Below the pieces are notes generated by a model that was not told where the DNA came from, made no database searches, and was given only the letters and a program-made list of their open reading frames with translations. Position numbers and translations under genes: made by a program. 30,776 nucleotides of DNA from assembly GCA_001970955.1 (NCBI GenBank), contig MPUH01000881.1, positions 1-30,776 on the forward strand. Reading direction: 5' to 3'. Of the stretch, positions 20,131 through 27,952 are shown one piece after another. This stretch comes from Stentor coeruleus. Lineage: Eukaryota; Ciliophora; Heterotrichea; Heterotrichida; Stentoridae. The stretch's first letter is position 1. Every line of letters starts with the position of its first letter.

Positions 20131-21408
20131 CTAGAAAATAGTCCCAGAGCACTGAACCCTTCTTGCTCCTCCTGCAAGACGTGGGTCTTCTTCATCATCT
20201 TCTTTATAATCAGAATGTATAGCCGTACTGTTTTCTGTTATATGCGCTTTATCATAAGGTATTGTTTTTAATGCTCCATCACTTGGGGCCATTGATTCAT
20301 CTCCAGGTAAAGCTGTTATTAACCCTTCTACAGTTGAAGCTGGTAATGATTGTGGTAAAGGGAACTCAACATCAAGATGTATAAACAAATTCCCAAACTT
20401 ATAAGGAGTTTTCATTAAAGGCATGCCAAGTTCTTCAATTGTTCTTATATCCCCAGGTTTGACAATATCCCCAATCGCCCCTTCAACAATCTTAACCCCA
20501 TCTAAATGGTCAATTTTTATCTTATACCCAGTAAGTGCTTCTTTCAAGCTTATTGTATACTCCATAGCTAAATCAGCATTTTTTCTTTTAAAAACTGGGT
20601 GTTCTTCTTCTATTATAATCACGATAAAATCTCCAGGTCTCATTTCAGGTTCTTCATCACTTTCTCCATAAAACACATATTTATGATGATTTGGGCATCC
20701 TTTATCAACAAGTACTTCAATGATTTTTTTCTCTGTAAATACCCTAGCGCCTTTACATTTCTTGCATTTGTATCTAGGGTCGATACTTTTCCCCATTCCT
20801 CTACATTCATCACAAGGTCCTGAACTTTGAGTATACATCCCTGGACCTAATTGGATAAGTTTTGTCACATTTCCTCGTCCTTTACATTCTGAACATATAT
20901 TAACTTTACTTCCTCCTTGTCCTTTACATTCTATGCATACACGATTTCGGTTTATTGATAAGTTTTTTGTCACTCCATGATATAGTTCTGATAGGGTTAC
21001 TGATAGTTTATGGGTTGTATCTGGAGATTTTCTTTCACCTTGAGGTCTTCCACGTTGTGCTCTTCCTGATAAAAGGTCAAAAAGATCTTGAGGCTCATGA
21101 TCGTGAGCACTTCTTCCTTGATTGATACCATTTTCTCCGTATTTATCGTAAACTTTACGTTTGTCAGGGTCTGAGAGGATTTCAGCTGCGTGGGTGAGTT
21201 CTGCGAAAAGTTTTGGATCACCTCCTTTGTCCGGGTGTTTGGTTTTTGCTAAGACCCGGTATTTTTTTTTTATTTCTGCGCAGCTTATTGTCTTGTCAAC
21301 ACCTAGAAGCTCATAGAAACGATCGTTTTCAACTTCGTTCGGACTGTCACTACCACCGTGGGTTTGATGTCCTGACATAAATTCATGGAAAGGAAACCCT
21401 CCGAACAT
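20131..21408 (-). CDS. Type A (class I) DnaJ/Hsp40 co-chaperone
   Basis: 425 residues. It stimulates Hsp70 ATPase and hands over unfolded clients in the cytosol. Order: a 28-residue lead, J domain ~29-92 with HPD at 58-60, a short Gly-poor linker, then the four-repeat zinc domain with Cys pairs 158/161, 172/175, 199/202 and 215/218 (CIECKGQG, CSECKGRG, CDECRGMG, CKKCKGAR). The C-terminal substrate domain follows (GDFIVIIIEEEHPVFKRKNADL, EALTGYKIKIDHLDG). It is closest to DNAJA/Ydj1. Unlike those it does not end in CaaX: the tail is VQCSGTIF, with Cys six from the end. The J domain normally starts near residue 5 in this class, so the leading MFGGFPFHEFMSGHQTHGG is an oddity. Divergent from the TPR gene, with 128 nt between starts. 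Confidence 0.93.
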   Translation of the reverse strand: MFGGFPFHEFMSGHQTHGGSDSPNEVENDRFYELLGVDKTISCAEIKKKYRVLAKTKHPDKGGDPKLFAELTHAAEILSDPDKRKVYDKYGENGINQGRSAHDHEPQDLFDLLSGRAQRGRPQGERKSPDTTHKLSVTLSELYHGVTKNLSINRNRVCIECKGQGGSKVNICSECKGRGNVTKLIQLGPGMYTQSSGPCDECRGMGKSIDPRYKCKKCKGARVFTEKKIIEVLVDKGCPNHHKYVFYGESDEEPEMRPGDFIVIIIEEEHPVFKRKNADLAMEYTISLKEALTGYKIKIDHLDGVKIVEGAIGDIVKPGDIRTIEELGMPLMKTPYKFGNLFIHLDVEFPLPQSLPASTVEGLITALPGDESMAPSDGALKTIPYDKAHITENSTAIHSDYKEDDEEDPRLAGGARRVQCSGTIF

Positions 21409-21536
21409 TTTTATAATCTAGAATATTCTAATTTTAGATAAGTTTTAATTGAGGTGTGAGGTATTTTGAGGCTGGGTGGTTTAAGATTTTTGAAATTTCT
21501 TGTTTTGGGTATTAAGTTTAAGCCAGATAAATTCAT

Positions 21537-22643
21537 ATGAACATTTCTAATGAAGAAATATTTTCAGAAAATTTCCGAGCTTTAAAACTGGTATCAGAAT
21601 GTGCATACCATGCTGCTGAAGATGTATTATTAAAAACCCTAGATTGTTTTAAAGAATCAGAATCACCTTCAATAGAAGAAGTGATGACGCTAAACAACCT
21701 AGGATACATTCAGCATAAACTAGGGAACCATAAAGATTCACTAACTATTTTAACTCGAGCAGCATTGTTTACTCCGAATTTTCCTTCAGAAATCCAATAT
21801 TCTATAGGAACTCTTGTAAATCTTTGCTCTGTAAACTCAGCTTTAGGCTTTCATCAAATTGCCTTGCAACAAGCTTTTAAAGCCCTTGAGATATCTGAAA
21901 GCTCATTACAACCTGAAATTCTTGCTATTATCCACTATAACATTGCATCTCAACTTGCTTTAATGGAACGATCAGACAAAGCTAAACACTTCTTCCAAGA
22001 AACCCTCACTTTATCTAAAAATCACTTTGGTTCTAATCATAAACTTACAACTTTAGCCCAAAAATATTCTATTCTTTGTACAACACCTGGTAAATACCAT
22101 TATCGTGTAAAAAGCTCAGGAAGTGCCTCAAAAAACTCATCTTTCTCTACAAACATCACAAATCCCCGTTATACAATGCAAGCAAGTGATTATACAGATA
22201 AATTCGCTGAAAACAAAATTAAAATCAACTTTTCAACAAAAATAGCATCAATATCATCAACTGGACGACCAATTATCAATAAAAATAGTATAATTGGTAT
22301 GCCGTATATAAAAGAAATAAGGAAATCTAAAAGAATTGATGCAAGTTTATTTACAACACCTAAACCTACAAAGAAAAAAACTGAATCTGTGATTTTGAAT
22401 AGAAATACTGCGCTTACTGCAAATGATAAGATAAGTAAAGGGTTTAATTTGAGGAAAAGACTTAAGGCTATTAAAGACCATATTATGAGTTTAGAAAATA
22501 GATTGAAAGAGTTTATAAGTTTATCAAGAGATTTGATGGGGTTTTTTAACTTTGAGGAATTTGAGGGGTCAAACGATAAAATGAATGCAGTTTTTAAGAT
22601 ACAGAGATGGTTTAGAAAAAATTTGCAGAGGAAGAATAGATAA
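21537..22643 (+). CDS. TPR-repeat protein with C-terminal IQ motif
   Basis: 368 residues. Three to four tetratricopeptide helices pairs are visible at ~15-170 (TLNNLGYIQHKLGNHKDSLT, TLVNLCSVNSALGFHQIALQ, IIHYNIASQLALMERSDKAK), of the kinesin-light-chain-like spacing. The middle (~175-300) is basic and low in structure. Near the end FKIQRWFRKNLQRKNR (~353-368) is an IQ motif, expected to bind calmodulin or a centrin-like light chain. The start at 21537 is the first ATG. Similar TPR/IQ combinations are common in ciliates. The partner is unknown; a calcium-responsive scaffold is inferred. Confidence 0.75.
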   Translation: MNISNEEIFSENFRALKLVSECAYHAAEDVLLKTLDCFKESESPSIEEVMTLNNLGYIQHKLGNHKDSLTILTRAALFTPNFPSEIQYSIGTLVNLCSVNSALGFHQIALQQAFKALEISESSLQPEILAIIHYNIASQLALMERSDKAKHFFQETLTLSKNHFGSNHKLTTLAQKYSILCTTPGKYHYRVKSSGSASKNSSFSTNITNPRYTMQASDYTDKFAENKIKINFSTKIASISSTGRPIINKNSIIGMPYIKEIRKSKRIDASLFTTPKPTKKKTESVILNRNTALTANDKISKGFNLRKRLKAIKDHIMSLENRLKEFISLSRDLMGFFNFEEFEGSNDKMNAVFKIQRWFRKNLQRKNR

Positions 22644-22887
22644 AAGTATATTTTTAATGTAGATAAATAAAGATTAGTCAGCTACTACTATCAATTTCAC
22701 AATAATCCTCATAAATTCCCTAACTCCTTACAAAATTTTTGTAATAAAACATATAAAAATTCATTTCCCATCATAAACTTCAAAAAATCTTCGATCATCT
22801 ATTCCAAAATTTCCCATCAAAAATCTTATCTTTTGCATAACCAAAAAACCTACTATAACCAAATAATTAACTCCAAAAAAATAAAAC

Positions 22888-24429
22888 ATGAAAAAAGGAA
22901 TTTTAGCCCTTGGCTGTTTAACTTGTGGGACCTATTTTTATTTTAAAATTCCTCTTCCAGGTTTCCAAATAAAAGGTGAGCCTTACCAACTTCTACCCAA
23001 AGCATCAAAATCCGATCATCCTAACAAGCATTTCTTAACAAGTTTACCAATGAAAACTATCTGTATCATCGGTGGGGGTATCGCTGGTTGTATAACAGCC
23101 AAAACTTTAACTCAACAAGGTTATCAAGTAGAAGTCTTAGATAAAAATCCATCTTTTGGTGGACTTTGGTACAAAAACTACGATGGTTCAGGTCTTCAAT
23201 ACCAAAGAGAACACTACAACATCCCAGATTTCCCTTTTGAATCCAAAGAAGATTTCCCACATAGTCCAGAAATAGTAAAATACATAGAATCATATGCAGA
23301 AAAATTTGGCATTAAACCTTATTTCAAATTCAACACTAAAGTTGAGAACATAAAACAAGAACTAGATAAAACTTGGACTGTAATAACAGAAGAAGGTAAA
23401 AAAAACTATGATTTTCTTATATTATGCACTGGTTCTTATAATAAACCTTATATACCAAAAATCCATGGTTCTGAAAGGTTTAAAGGAAAAATACTCCACA
23501 GTTCCGAATTTATTAATGTAGAAAATGAATATAAAGGTAAAAAAATTATTGTTATTGGAAGTGGAAAAAGCGCTTTTGATGTTATAAACCAAGCAAGGAA
23601 ATATGGTGCTGATGTTTCTGCGGTTATGCATAGAATTCATTGGCTTGTCCCTTTAGATATAGATTTTTTCGGTATACCTTTATGTTATCTTAACTTATCA
23701 AGGTTTGGAGGACTATTTTTAGACCCATATTATTCAGAAAAATCATGGTTTGATTTGGTGACTGGGTTTTTTTCCCCATTGTATTGGCATGCTATAACTT
23801 GGGCTATTAAAAGAGGCTTACCATATCCACTTCAATCTAAAGAGTCTTATAAAAAAGAAAAATGCTTTGGAGATGGTGTTATGGATAGAGAGATTAGTGA
23901 TGAAATCAATCAAGGGAATATTATGTTGTATAGGGATAAGGTTGATGAAATTAGTGAAAATGGTGTAAAAATACATGGAAAAATAGTCCCGGCTGATATT
24001 GTTGTTTTTGCCACTGGTTTTAAAAGGGAGTTTTTTAGTCTACCAGTTGAAAAAGATGGATTGTGGCTTTATAGGAATATTTTAATCCCAGGGAAAAAAA
24101 ATTTAGCTGTTATTGGTATTGTTAATACATATTGTAACCCGTTGTATATGAATATCCAGGCTGTTTGGCTAGCTGAGGTATTAAGAGGAAGTGTACGTTT
24201 GCCGAAAAAGAAAATCATGTTTAAAGATGTGGAAAATAGGAAAACTTATACTAGGGATATTATAAGCGGAGATAGCACAATCAGCTTTAGTTGGTTTCCT
24301 TACCCACCTATTGATCAGTTGCTCACAGACATGGAAATATCTAGAATCCGCAAACCAAGTCGGTTTAAGCACTGGTTTGAGCCAATAAAACCTGAAGACT
24401 ACAAAACAGTAGTTACCCATAGAGAGTAA
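22888..24429 (+). CDS. Flavin-containing monooxygenase (FMO-like), membrane-anchored
   Basis: 513 residues. FMOs use FAD, NADPH and oxygen to oxidise N, S or carbonyl groups. The FAD Rossmann motif is CIIGGGIAGCITAKTL (G62-G67), the FMO signature FKGKILHSSEF is at ~198-208 (FxGxxxHxxxF/Y), the NADPH site IVIGSGKSAFDV is at ~220-231, and DIVVFATGFKREFF is at ~370. A hydrophobic start (MKKGILALGCLTCGTYFYF, residues 1-19) looks like a signal anchor; ordinary FMOs place GxGxxG within the first ~15 residues. Met55 (23050) would give such a short form, so two starts are possible. I prefer 22888 because the leader is a sensible anchor followed by a linker and the flank before it is G-poor (4 G, 48 C in 22681-22887). 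The substrate cannot be told. Confidence 0.88.
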   Translation: MKKGILALGCLTCGTYFYFKIPLPGFQIKGEPYQLLPKASKSDHPNKHFLTSLPMKTICIIGGGIAGCITAKTLTQQGYQVEVLDKNPSFGGLWYKNYDGSGLQYQREHYNIPDFPFESKEDFPHSPEIVKYIESYAEKFGIKPYFKFNTKVENIKQELDKTWTVITEEGKKNYDFLILCTGSYNKPYIPKIHGSERFKGKILHSSEFINVENEYKGKKIIVIGSGKSAFDVINQARKYGADVSAVMHRIHWLVPLDIDFFGIPLCYLNLSRFGGLFLDPYYSEKSWFDLVTGFFSPLYWHAITWAIKRGLPYPLQSKESYKKEKCFGDGVMDREISDEINQGNIMLYRDKVDEISENGVKIHGKIVPADIVVFATGFKREFFSLPVEKDGLWLYRNILIPGKKNLAVIGIVNTYCNPLYMNIQAVWLAEVLRGSVRLPKKKIMFKDVENRKTYTRDIISGDSTISFSWFPYPPIDQLLTDMEISRIRKPSRFKHWFEPIKPEDYKTVVTHRE

Positions 24430-25323
24430 CTTAATCTTAATCAAAAATAAACTGTGAGATTTTTATATTTTCTCCATAAAAAGTTTGTAATAATAAAATG
24501 CATGAAATATTATTTGAGACTAAAAAAAATATCTTTTTGATTACTAAAGCAGAAGTCCTCCATTCGCTGTTTGACTCAGTAATGCTATTTTGATCTAGAA
24601 TAGTTTTCATTGAGACTTTTTCGAAAATTTTAAAAGATTGGCGAAAAAAATTTTTTTTTTGAAAAATATATGAAATTAGATGGTGGCTGTTATGAAGATT
24701 AAGTTGATAGTTACAAATAGTGACTCTCTAGTACAAGTTTTTATTGATCTTGGGTTTAATCTTGGATATATAACTTTCACATGGAATACTAGACATACTA
24801 CTCCTGCAACTTGTGTGAGAATAACATCAGATTCATCATGGGTATTTATCAAGAAGCAATAAACCCTGATATCTGCTATCAAGTTGGCTATTTTAGGTTC
24901 TTAGTTATCCATACCCAAGCTTTTCTTTATGAAACTGATATGCTTCTATTAATAATATCATATATAAAATCAGTTCTAAATCATAATGACGAAGATAAAG
25001 CTGGTTATCTTTAGCTTACAATTTTTAGTCATAAGTCTATGTATTATTCATCTAAAGCTGATGTTTATGGTCTTAAATCTGATGTTCTAAAAAGGGTCTC
25101 GAACCATTTTTCACTCTATATATTGTTGGCATGTATATCAATGATCATGTTCATAATTATCAACGTAAAATTACATCAAAAAATATTCACATTAAGAAGC
25201 TAATATAGATAAATTTACATGTATCAAAAAAAAAAACCAACAACAATAAAATCACTGATGCTTTTTAAGTGGGAAAATATATCATTTTTCAATATTAAGT
25301 CCCCCTTTTTATTGTATATATTT
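24430..25323. other. 894-nt gap with only short overlapping frames
   Basis: This is the largest gap of the window. Short frames of 60-70 codons occur on both strands (24676-25014) without recognisable motifs. The plus frame from 24811 reaches a single TAG at 25012-25014 and then stays open to about 25203 (including a YYSSKADVYGLKSDV stretch), which could be a decayed gene, but the support is weak. The base composition lacks the C-rich 5'-flank signature expected before the next plus-strand gene. Confidence 0.35.
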
Positions 25324-26601
25324 ATGGAAATCAAAGACCAGCTGATTAGAGAATTCGCTAAAAGAGTTGATGACTTGAAGGAAAACTTTTTGCAGACGGT
25401 TAAGATTATGATTGAAGAAGAAGGAAAAAAAAGAGGTGAGTTTGTGGAGATGGCTAATGAAGAGTTGATTGAAGACAAAAAGAAAAGATCAAAAAGCCCG
25501 ATAAATAAGAAGATGAAGAAGCTTAGGAAAATTAAAGATGTTGAGAGTGAGAATGAGAATGAATGGGTTGCTGAAGAGAAAGTCGAGAAAAATATAGATG
25601 TTGATATGAAAATTGAAGATGTTAAGGTAAGTGAAGGAAAGGATGTAAGAAAAAGTGATGGTATAGAGAAAAAAGATGAGGAAAAACAGGAAAAAACTAT
25701 GAAAAAAGAAGAAGGAAGTGAAAGTGGTTTGGGATTTAGTAAAAAGTCCAACAGGTCAAATCAGAACAGCGGGAAAAATGATAGACCTGATGATTACAAC
25801 ATAAAGCTAAGCAACAAAGATCAGGGAAAACCACAAAGCGAGAGTACCTCAAAAAACCCTGAAAGCAAAGAGCCTGCAGAAACAGCAAAAATTCTTGAAG
25901 AACGTAAAGAACCACTTAAAACCGAGACAAAAAAAGACCCTGAAGCCAAACCCTCTCAAAAAAAACTTGAGTCAGATACAAAATCCCTAACAAAAAAACC
26001 TGACCTCCCTTTAATTCCACAAAAGTCCTCTGTGGCCATAGAAAACACTTCAAAATCCTTAAAAGAAGCTCTTGACGAACTAAAATCCGCTTCTTTTGAC
26101 CGAGCCGTCGAAATCCTCAACACTTTTACAAATTTCCTTGAAGACTCCATAGACAAAACCTTAGAAAACTTCGCCTCTCTAAGCGCAGGCAAGATTTTAA
26201 AAACTTTAAAAGAAACAGAACCATCCAATGAACTAAAAGAAAAATATCAAGCCATGCTAAAACTTCTAGGAAAAAAAGTAAGTGAAAAAGCATCAGAAAA
26301 AAAAATCGACAAATGGGAAAGCCTAGGAAAATCTTTAACCGATGCTCAAACACGAAGAAATGACTCTGAGATTTTAGCGCTGATCAACAAAGTCTTAGAT
26401 TATTTATTAGAAAAAATAAACCCTGGAGATATGAGAAATATAGATAAAGTAGTTGGGATCCTAGAAAATATACGTAAAGATGCAAGAAATAGTGAAATTA
26501 GAAACCGGACAAGTTTAGTATTAGGGAAATTCAAAGAAAAAGTTCCTAGTAAACCACATATAGCTGATAGACTGAAAGGATTTATGTCTAATATCAGCTA
26601 A
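25324..26601 (+). CDS. Lys/Glu-rich protein with C-terminal helical domain, unknown function
   Basis: 425 residues from ATG at 25324; the frame is open 35 codons further to an ATG at 25219, but those residues look like translated AT-rich leader. Residues 1-70 are helical (MEIKDQLIREFAKRVDDLKE). Residues ~70-260 are highly charged and repetitive in Lys, Glu, Asp and Ser, surely disordered. Residues ~260-425 form an amphipathic helical region (SKSLKEALDELKSASFDRAV, ALINKVLDYLLEKI, GILENIRKD) that looks folded. No family is recognised. Base use changes inside the gene: the first third is purine-rich with G, the rest is A and C-rich. The stretch 26549-26563 could be an in-frame 15-nt intron. Confidence 0.6.
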   Translation: MEIKDQLIREFAKRVDDLKENFLQTVKIMIEEEGKKRGEFVEMANEELIEDKKKRSKSPINKKMKKLRKIKDVESENENEWVAEEKVEKNIDVDMKIEDVKVSEGKDVRKSDGIEKKDEEKQEKTMKKEEGSESGLGFSKKSNRSNQNSGKNDRPDDYNIKLSNKDQGKPQSESTSKNPESKEPAETAKILEERKEPLKTETKKDPEAKPSQKKLESDTKSLTKKPDLPLIPQKSSVAIENTSKSLKEALDELKSASFDRAVEILNTFTNFLEDSIDKTLENFASLSAGKILKTLKETEPSNELKEKYQAMLKLLGKKVSEKASEKKIDKWESLGKSLTDAQTRRNDSEILALINKVLDYLLEKINPGDMRNIDKVVGILENIRKDARNSEIRNRTSLVLGKFKEKVPSKPHIADRLKGFMSNIS

Positions 26602-26626
26602 GATAATAGTTTATTAATACCATGAA

Positions 26627-27181
26627 TTATTTATTGGATTTAAACAGTTGATGGGCTTTAATCATAGCTTCTCTATATTCAGACATTCTATCAAGTCGTA
26701 TATTGAATTCTTTATTAGGTGTTGGAGATTTATAAAGAGAATTTTCAGGCTTGTTTAGTGGATACAAACTAGAGTTTCTATTTGGGAACAGTTTAGAAAA
26801 AGTACTATAATTTGGTTTGCAGTTATGGGCTTTGTCTGTAAGATCATATTCATCACTGACTTCAGTTTGCCAATCCCATCCAGAAAGTCCTTTTTGTATA
26901 CGTTTAAGAGGATAGTCTTGAACTTTAAAGTCAGTTTGTGGAGGACTAAGGACGACTTTTTTTTGTGATACAATTTCTGGGATTTCTCTAAGACCAACAC
27001 CTGCTTTAGCTGTTGAGTGACTTTGCCCGTAAAAACTTAGTTGGCCTAAGTTTNGACCAACACCTGCTTTAGCTGTTGAGTGACTTTGCCCGTAAAAACT
27101 TAGTTGGCCTAAGTTTGGTAGGTTTTCATAGCGGTCTGAGCCAACTACAAATTTGCCTATAGTTGAATTCCGCACTTGCAT
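26627..27181 (-). CDS. Hypothetical protein, sequence inflated by an assembly duplication
   Basis: As written the frame is 184 residues with one unknown at N 27054. The 62 nt on each side of that N are identical, so the peptide NLGQLSFYGQSHSTAKAGVG appears twice. Dropping 63 nt keeps the frame and gives 163 residues. I recognise no family. The protein is basic and rich in Ser, Asn, Pro and Tyr, with little hydrophobic core and a helical end (MSEYREAMIKAHQLFKS). This composition recalls small microtubule-associated ciliary proteins, but that is only an impression. The stop lies 25 nt from that of the converging Lys/Glu-rich gene. Confidence 0.65.
   Translation of the reverse strand: MQVRNSTIGKFVVGSDRYENLPNLGQLSFYGQSHSTAKAGVGXNLGQLSFYGQSHSTAKAGVGLREIPEIVSQKKVVLSPPQTDFKVQDYPLKRIQKGLSGWDWQTEVSDEYDLTDKAHNCKPNYSTFSKLFPNRNSSLYPLNKPENSLYKSPTPNKEFNIRLDRMSEYREAMIKAHQLFKSNK
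26992..27116. repeat. Assembly duplication around N 27054
   Basis: 26992-27053 and 27055-27116 are identical over 62 nt, separated by one N. This is best read as two overlapping contig ends joined without merging. Confidence 0.9.
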
Positions 27182-27217
27182 ATGATTATTAGAAAGTATT
27201 TTTATAGTAATATTTAG

Positions 27218-27931
27218 TTACTTGCTGTTTAAACCAAATCTTTTCATTGTAAACCTATTACTGTTCCTAGCTTCTTCTAAATCACAACCTTCCATTGACC
27301 TGATTTTCTTTTGCAGTTCGCTGATTGTAATATGATTTTCTTCAGTCTCTTCAGTTAAATACATAACTTTTTTCCTAAGTTCAAAATTCTCATTTTCTAA
27401 TTCTTGTATTCTTTCTTCATATTGTTTATGTTTATGATCCTTTAAGTTTTTTTCAATATTTTTCGCTTGTCTTGATATATTAGGTTCAGGGGATTTTGGT
27501 GGATAAATCCTAGACGATTGTAATCTTTCAGGGCTATAGAAATTCTGCATTGTCTGCTGTTGACTTGTATACTCTTTACTTGAAAGTGCTCTTTTTCTTG
27601 ATGCAAACGTTGAACGAACATAACTAGGGACAAGTTTTGAAGGATGAAATGTACTATAAAAATTTTCAACGTTTTTAAGTATTCTAAGATAATCTTTTCC
27701 TAGTATTTTCTTTGTATTCTCATAATCAACAGGTCTATCAAGAAGATTTTTTAAATTTTCAATGAGTTTTTCAATTGAAGTTCTAAGCAAATTAGCAGCT
27801 TTGTTTAGTTTATATTTTAATACACTTTCGATTTCATTATCACATTGTATTTTTTCTTGATAGTTTTCAAGCTCAACTAACTCTTCTTGTAGCCCTTGTA
27901 CCCAATCATTAACTTCATTATTTTCTACCAT
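27218..27931 (-). CDS. Coiled-coil protein, unknown function
   Basis: 237 residues from ATG at 27931. Residues 1-75 are helical (LQEELVELENYQEKIQ, KLNKAANLLRTSIEKLIENL), ~80-160 are basic and Ser/Pro-rich (SSRIYPPKSPEPN), and ~160-215 form a clear coiled coil (QYEERIQELENENFELRKKV, ISELQKKIRS). No known domain is seen. It starts 21 nt after the stop of Miro on the same strand and ends 36 nt before the next minus-strand gene, so the three are tightly stacked, perhaps just compact packing. Confidence 0.7.
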   Translation of the reverse strand: MVENNEVNDWVQGLQEELVELENYQEKIQCDNEIESVLKYKLNKAANLLRTSIEKLIENLKNLLDRPVDYENTKKILGKDYLRILKNVENFYSTFHPSKLVPSYVRSTFASRKRALSSKEYTSQQQTMQNFYSPERLQSSRIYPPKSPEPNISRQAKNIEKNLKDHKHKQYEERIQELENENFELRKKVMYLTEETEENHITISELQKKIRSMEGCDLEEARNSNRFTMKRFGLNSK

Positions 27932-27952
27932 TTACATAAAAATAAACTAAGT

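Noticed and set aside
19876-20271. 131-codon plus-strand frame
   Set aside because: It overlaps RRP42 and DnaJ, which have clear families on the other strand; its content is what antisense of those genes gives.
25621-25645. GTAAGTGAAGGAAAG as a 15-nt intron in the Lys/Glu-rich gene
   Set aside because: Length and ends fit, but there is no T-A at positions 9-10 and it ends AAG; low-complexity purine sequence gives such matches by chance.
25224-25751. 175-codon minus-strand frame rich in Ser, Phe and Leu
   Set aside because: It is the antisense of the Lys/Glu-rich gene: GAA/AAA/GAT codons read backwards give TTC/TTT/ATC. No own motif.
26992-27116. A real 21-residue tandem repeat in the 26627 protein
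   Set aside because: The two copies are identical at DNA level and meet at a single N, as in the two Miro joins nearby, so an assembly cause is far more likely.
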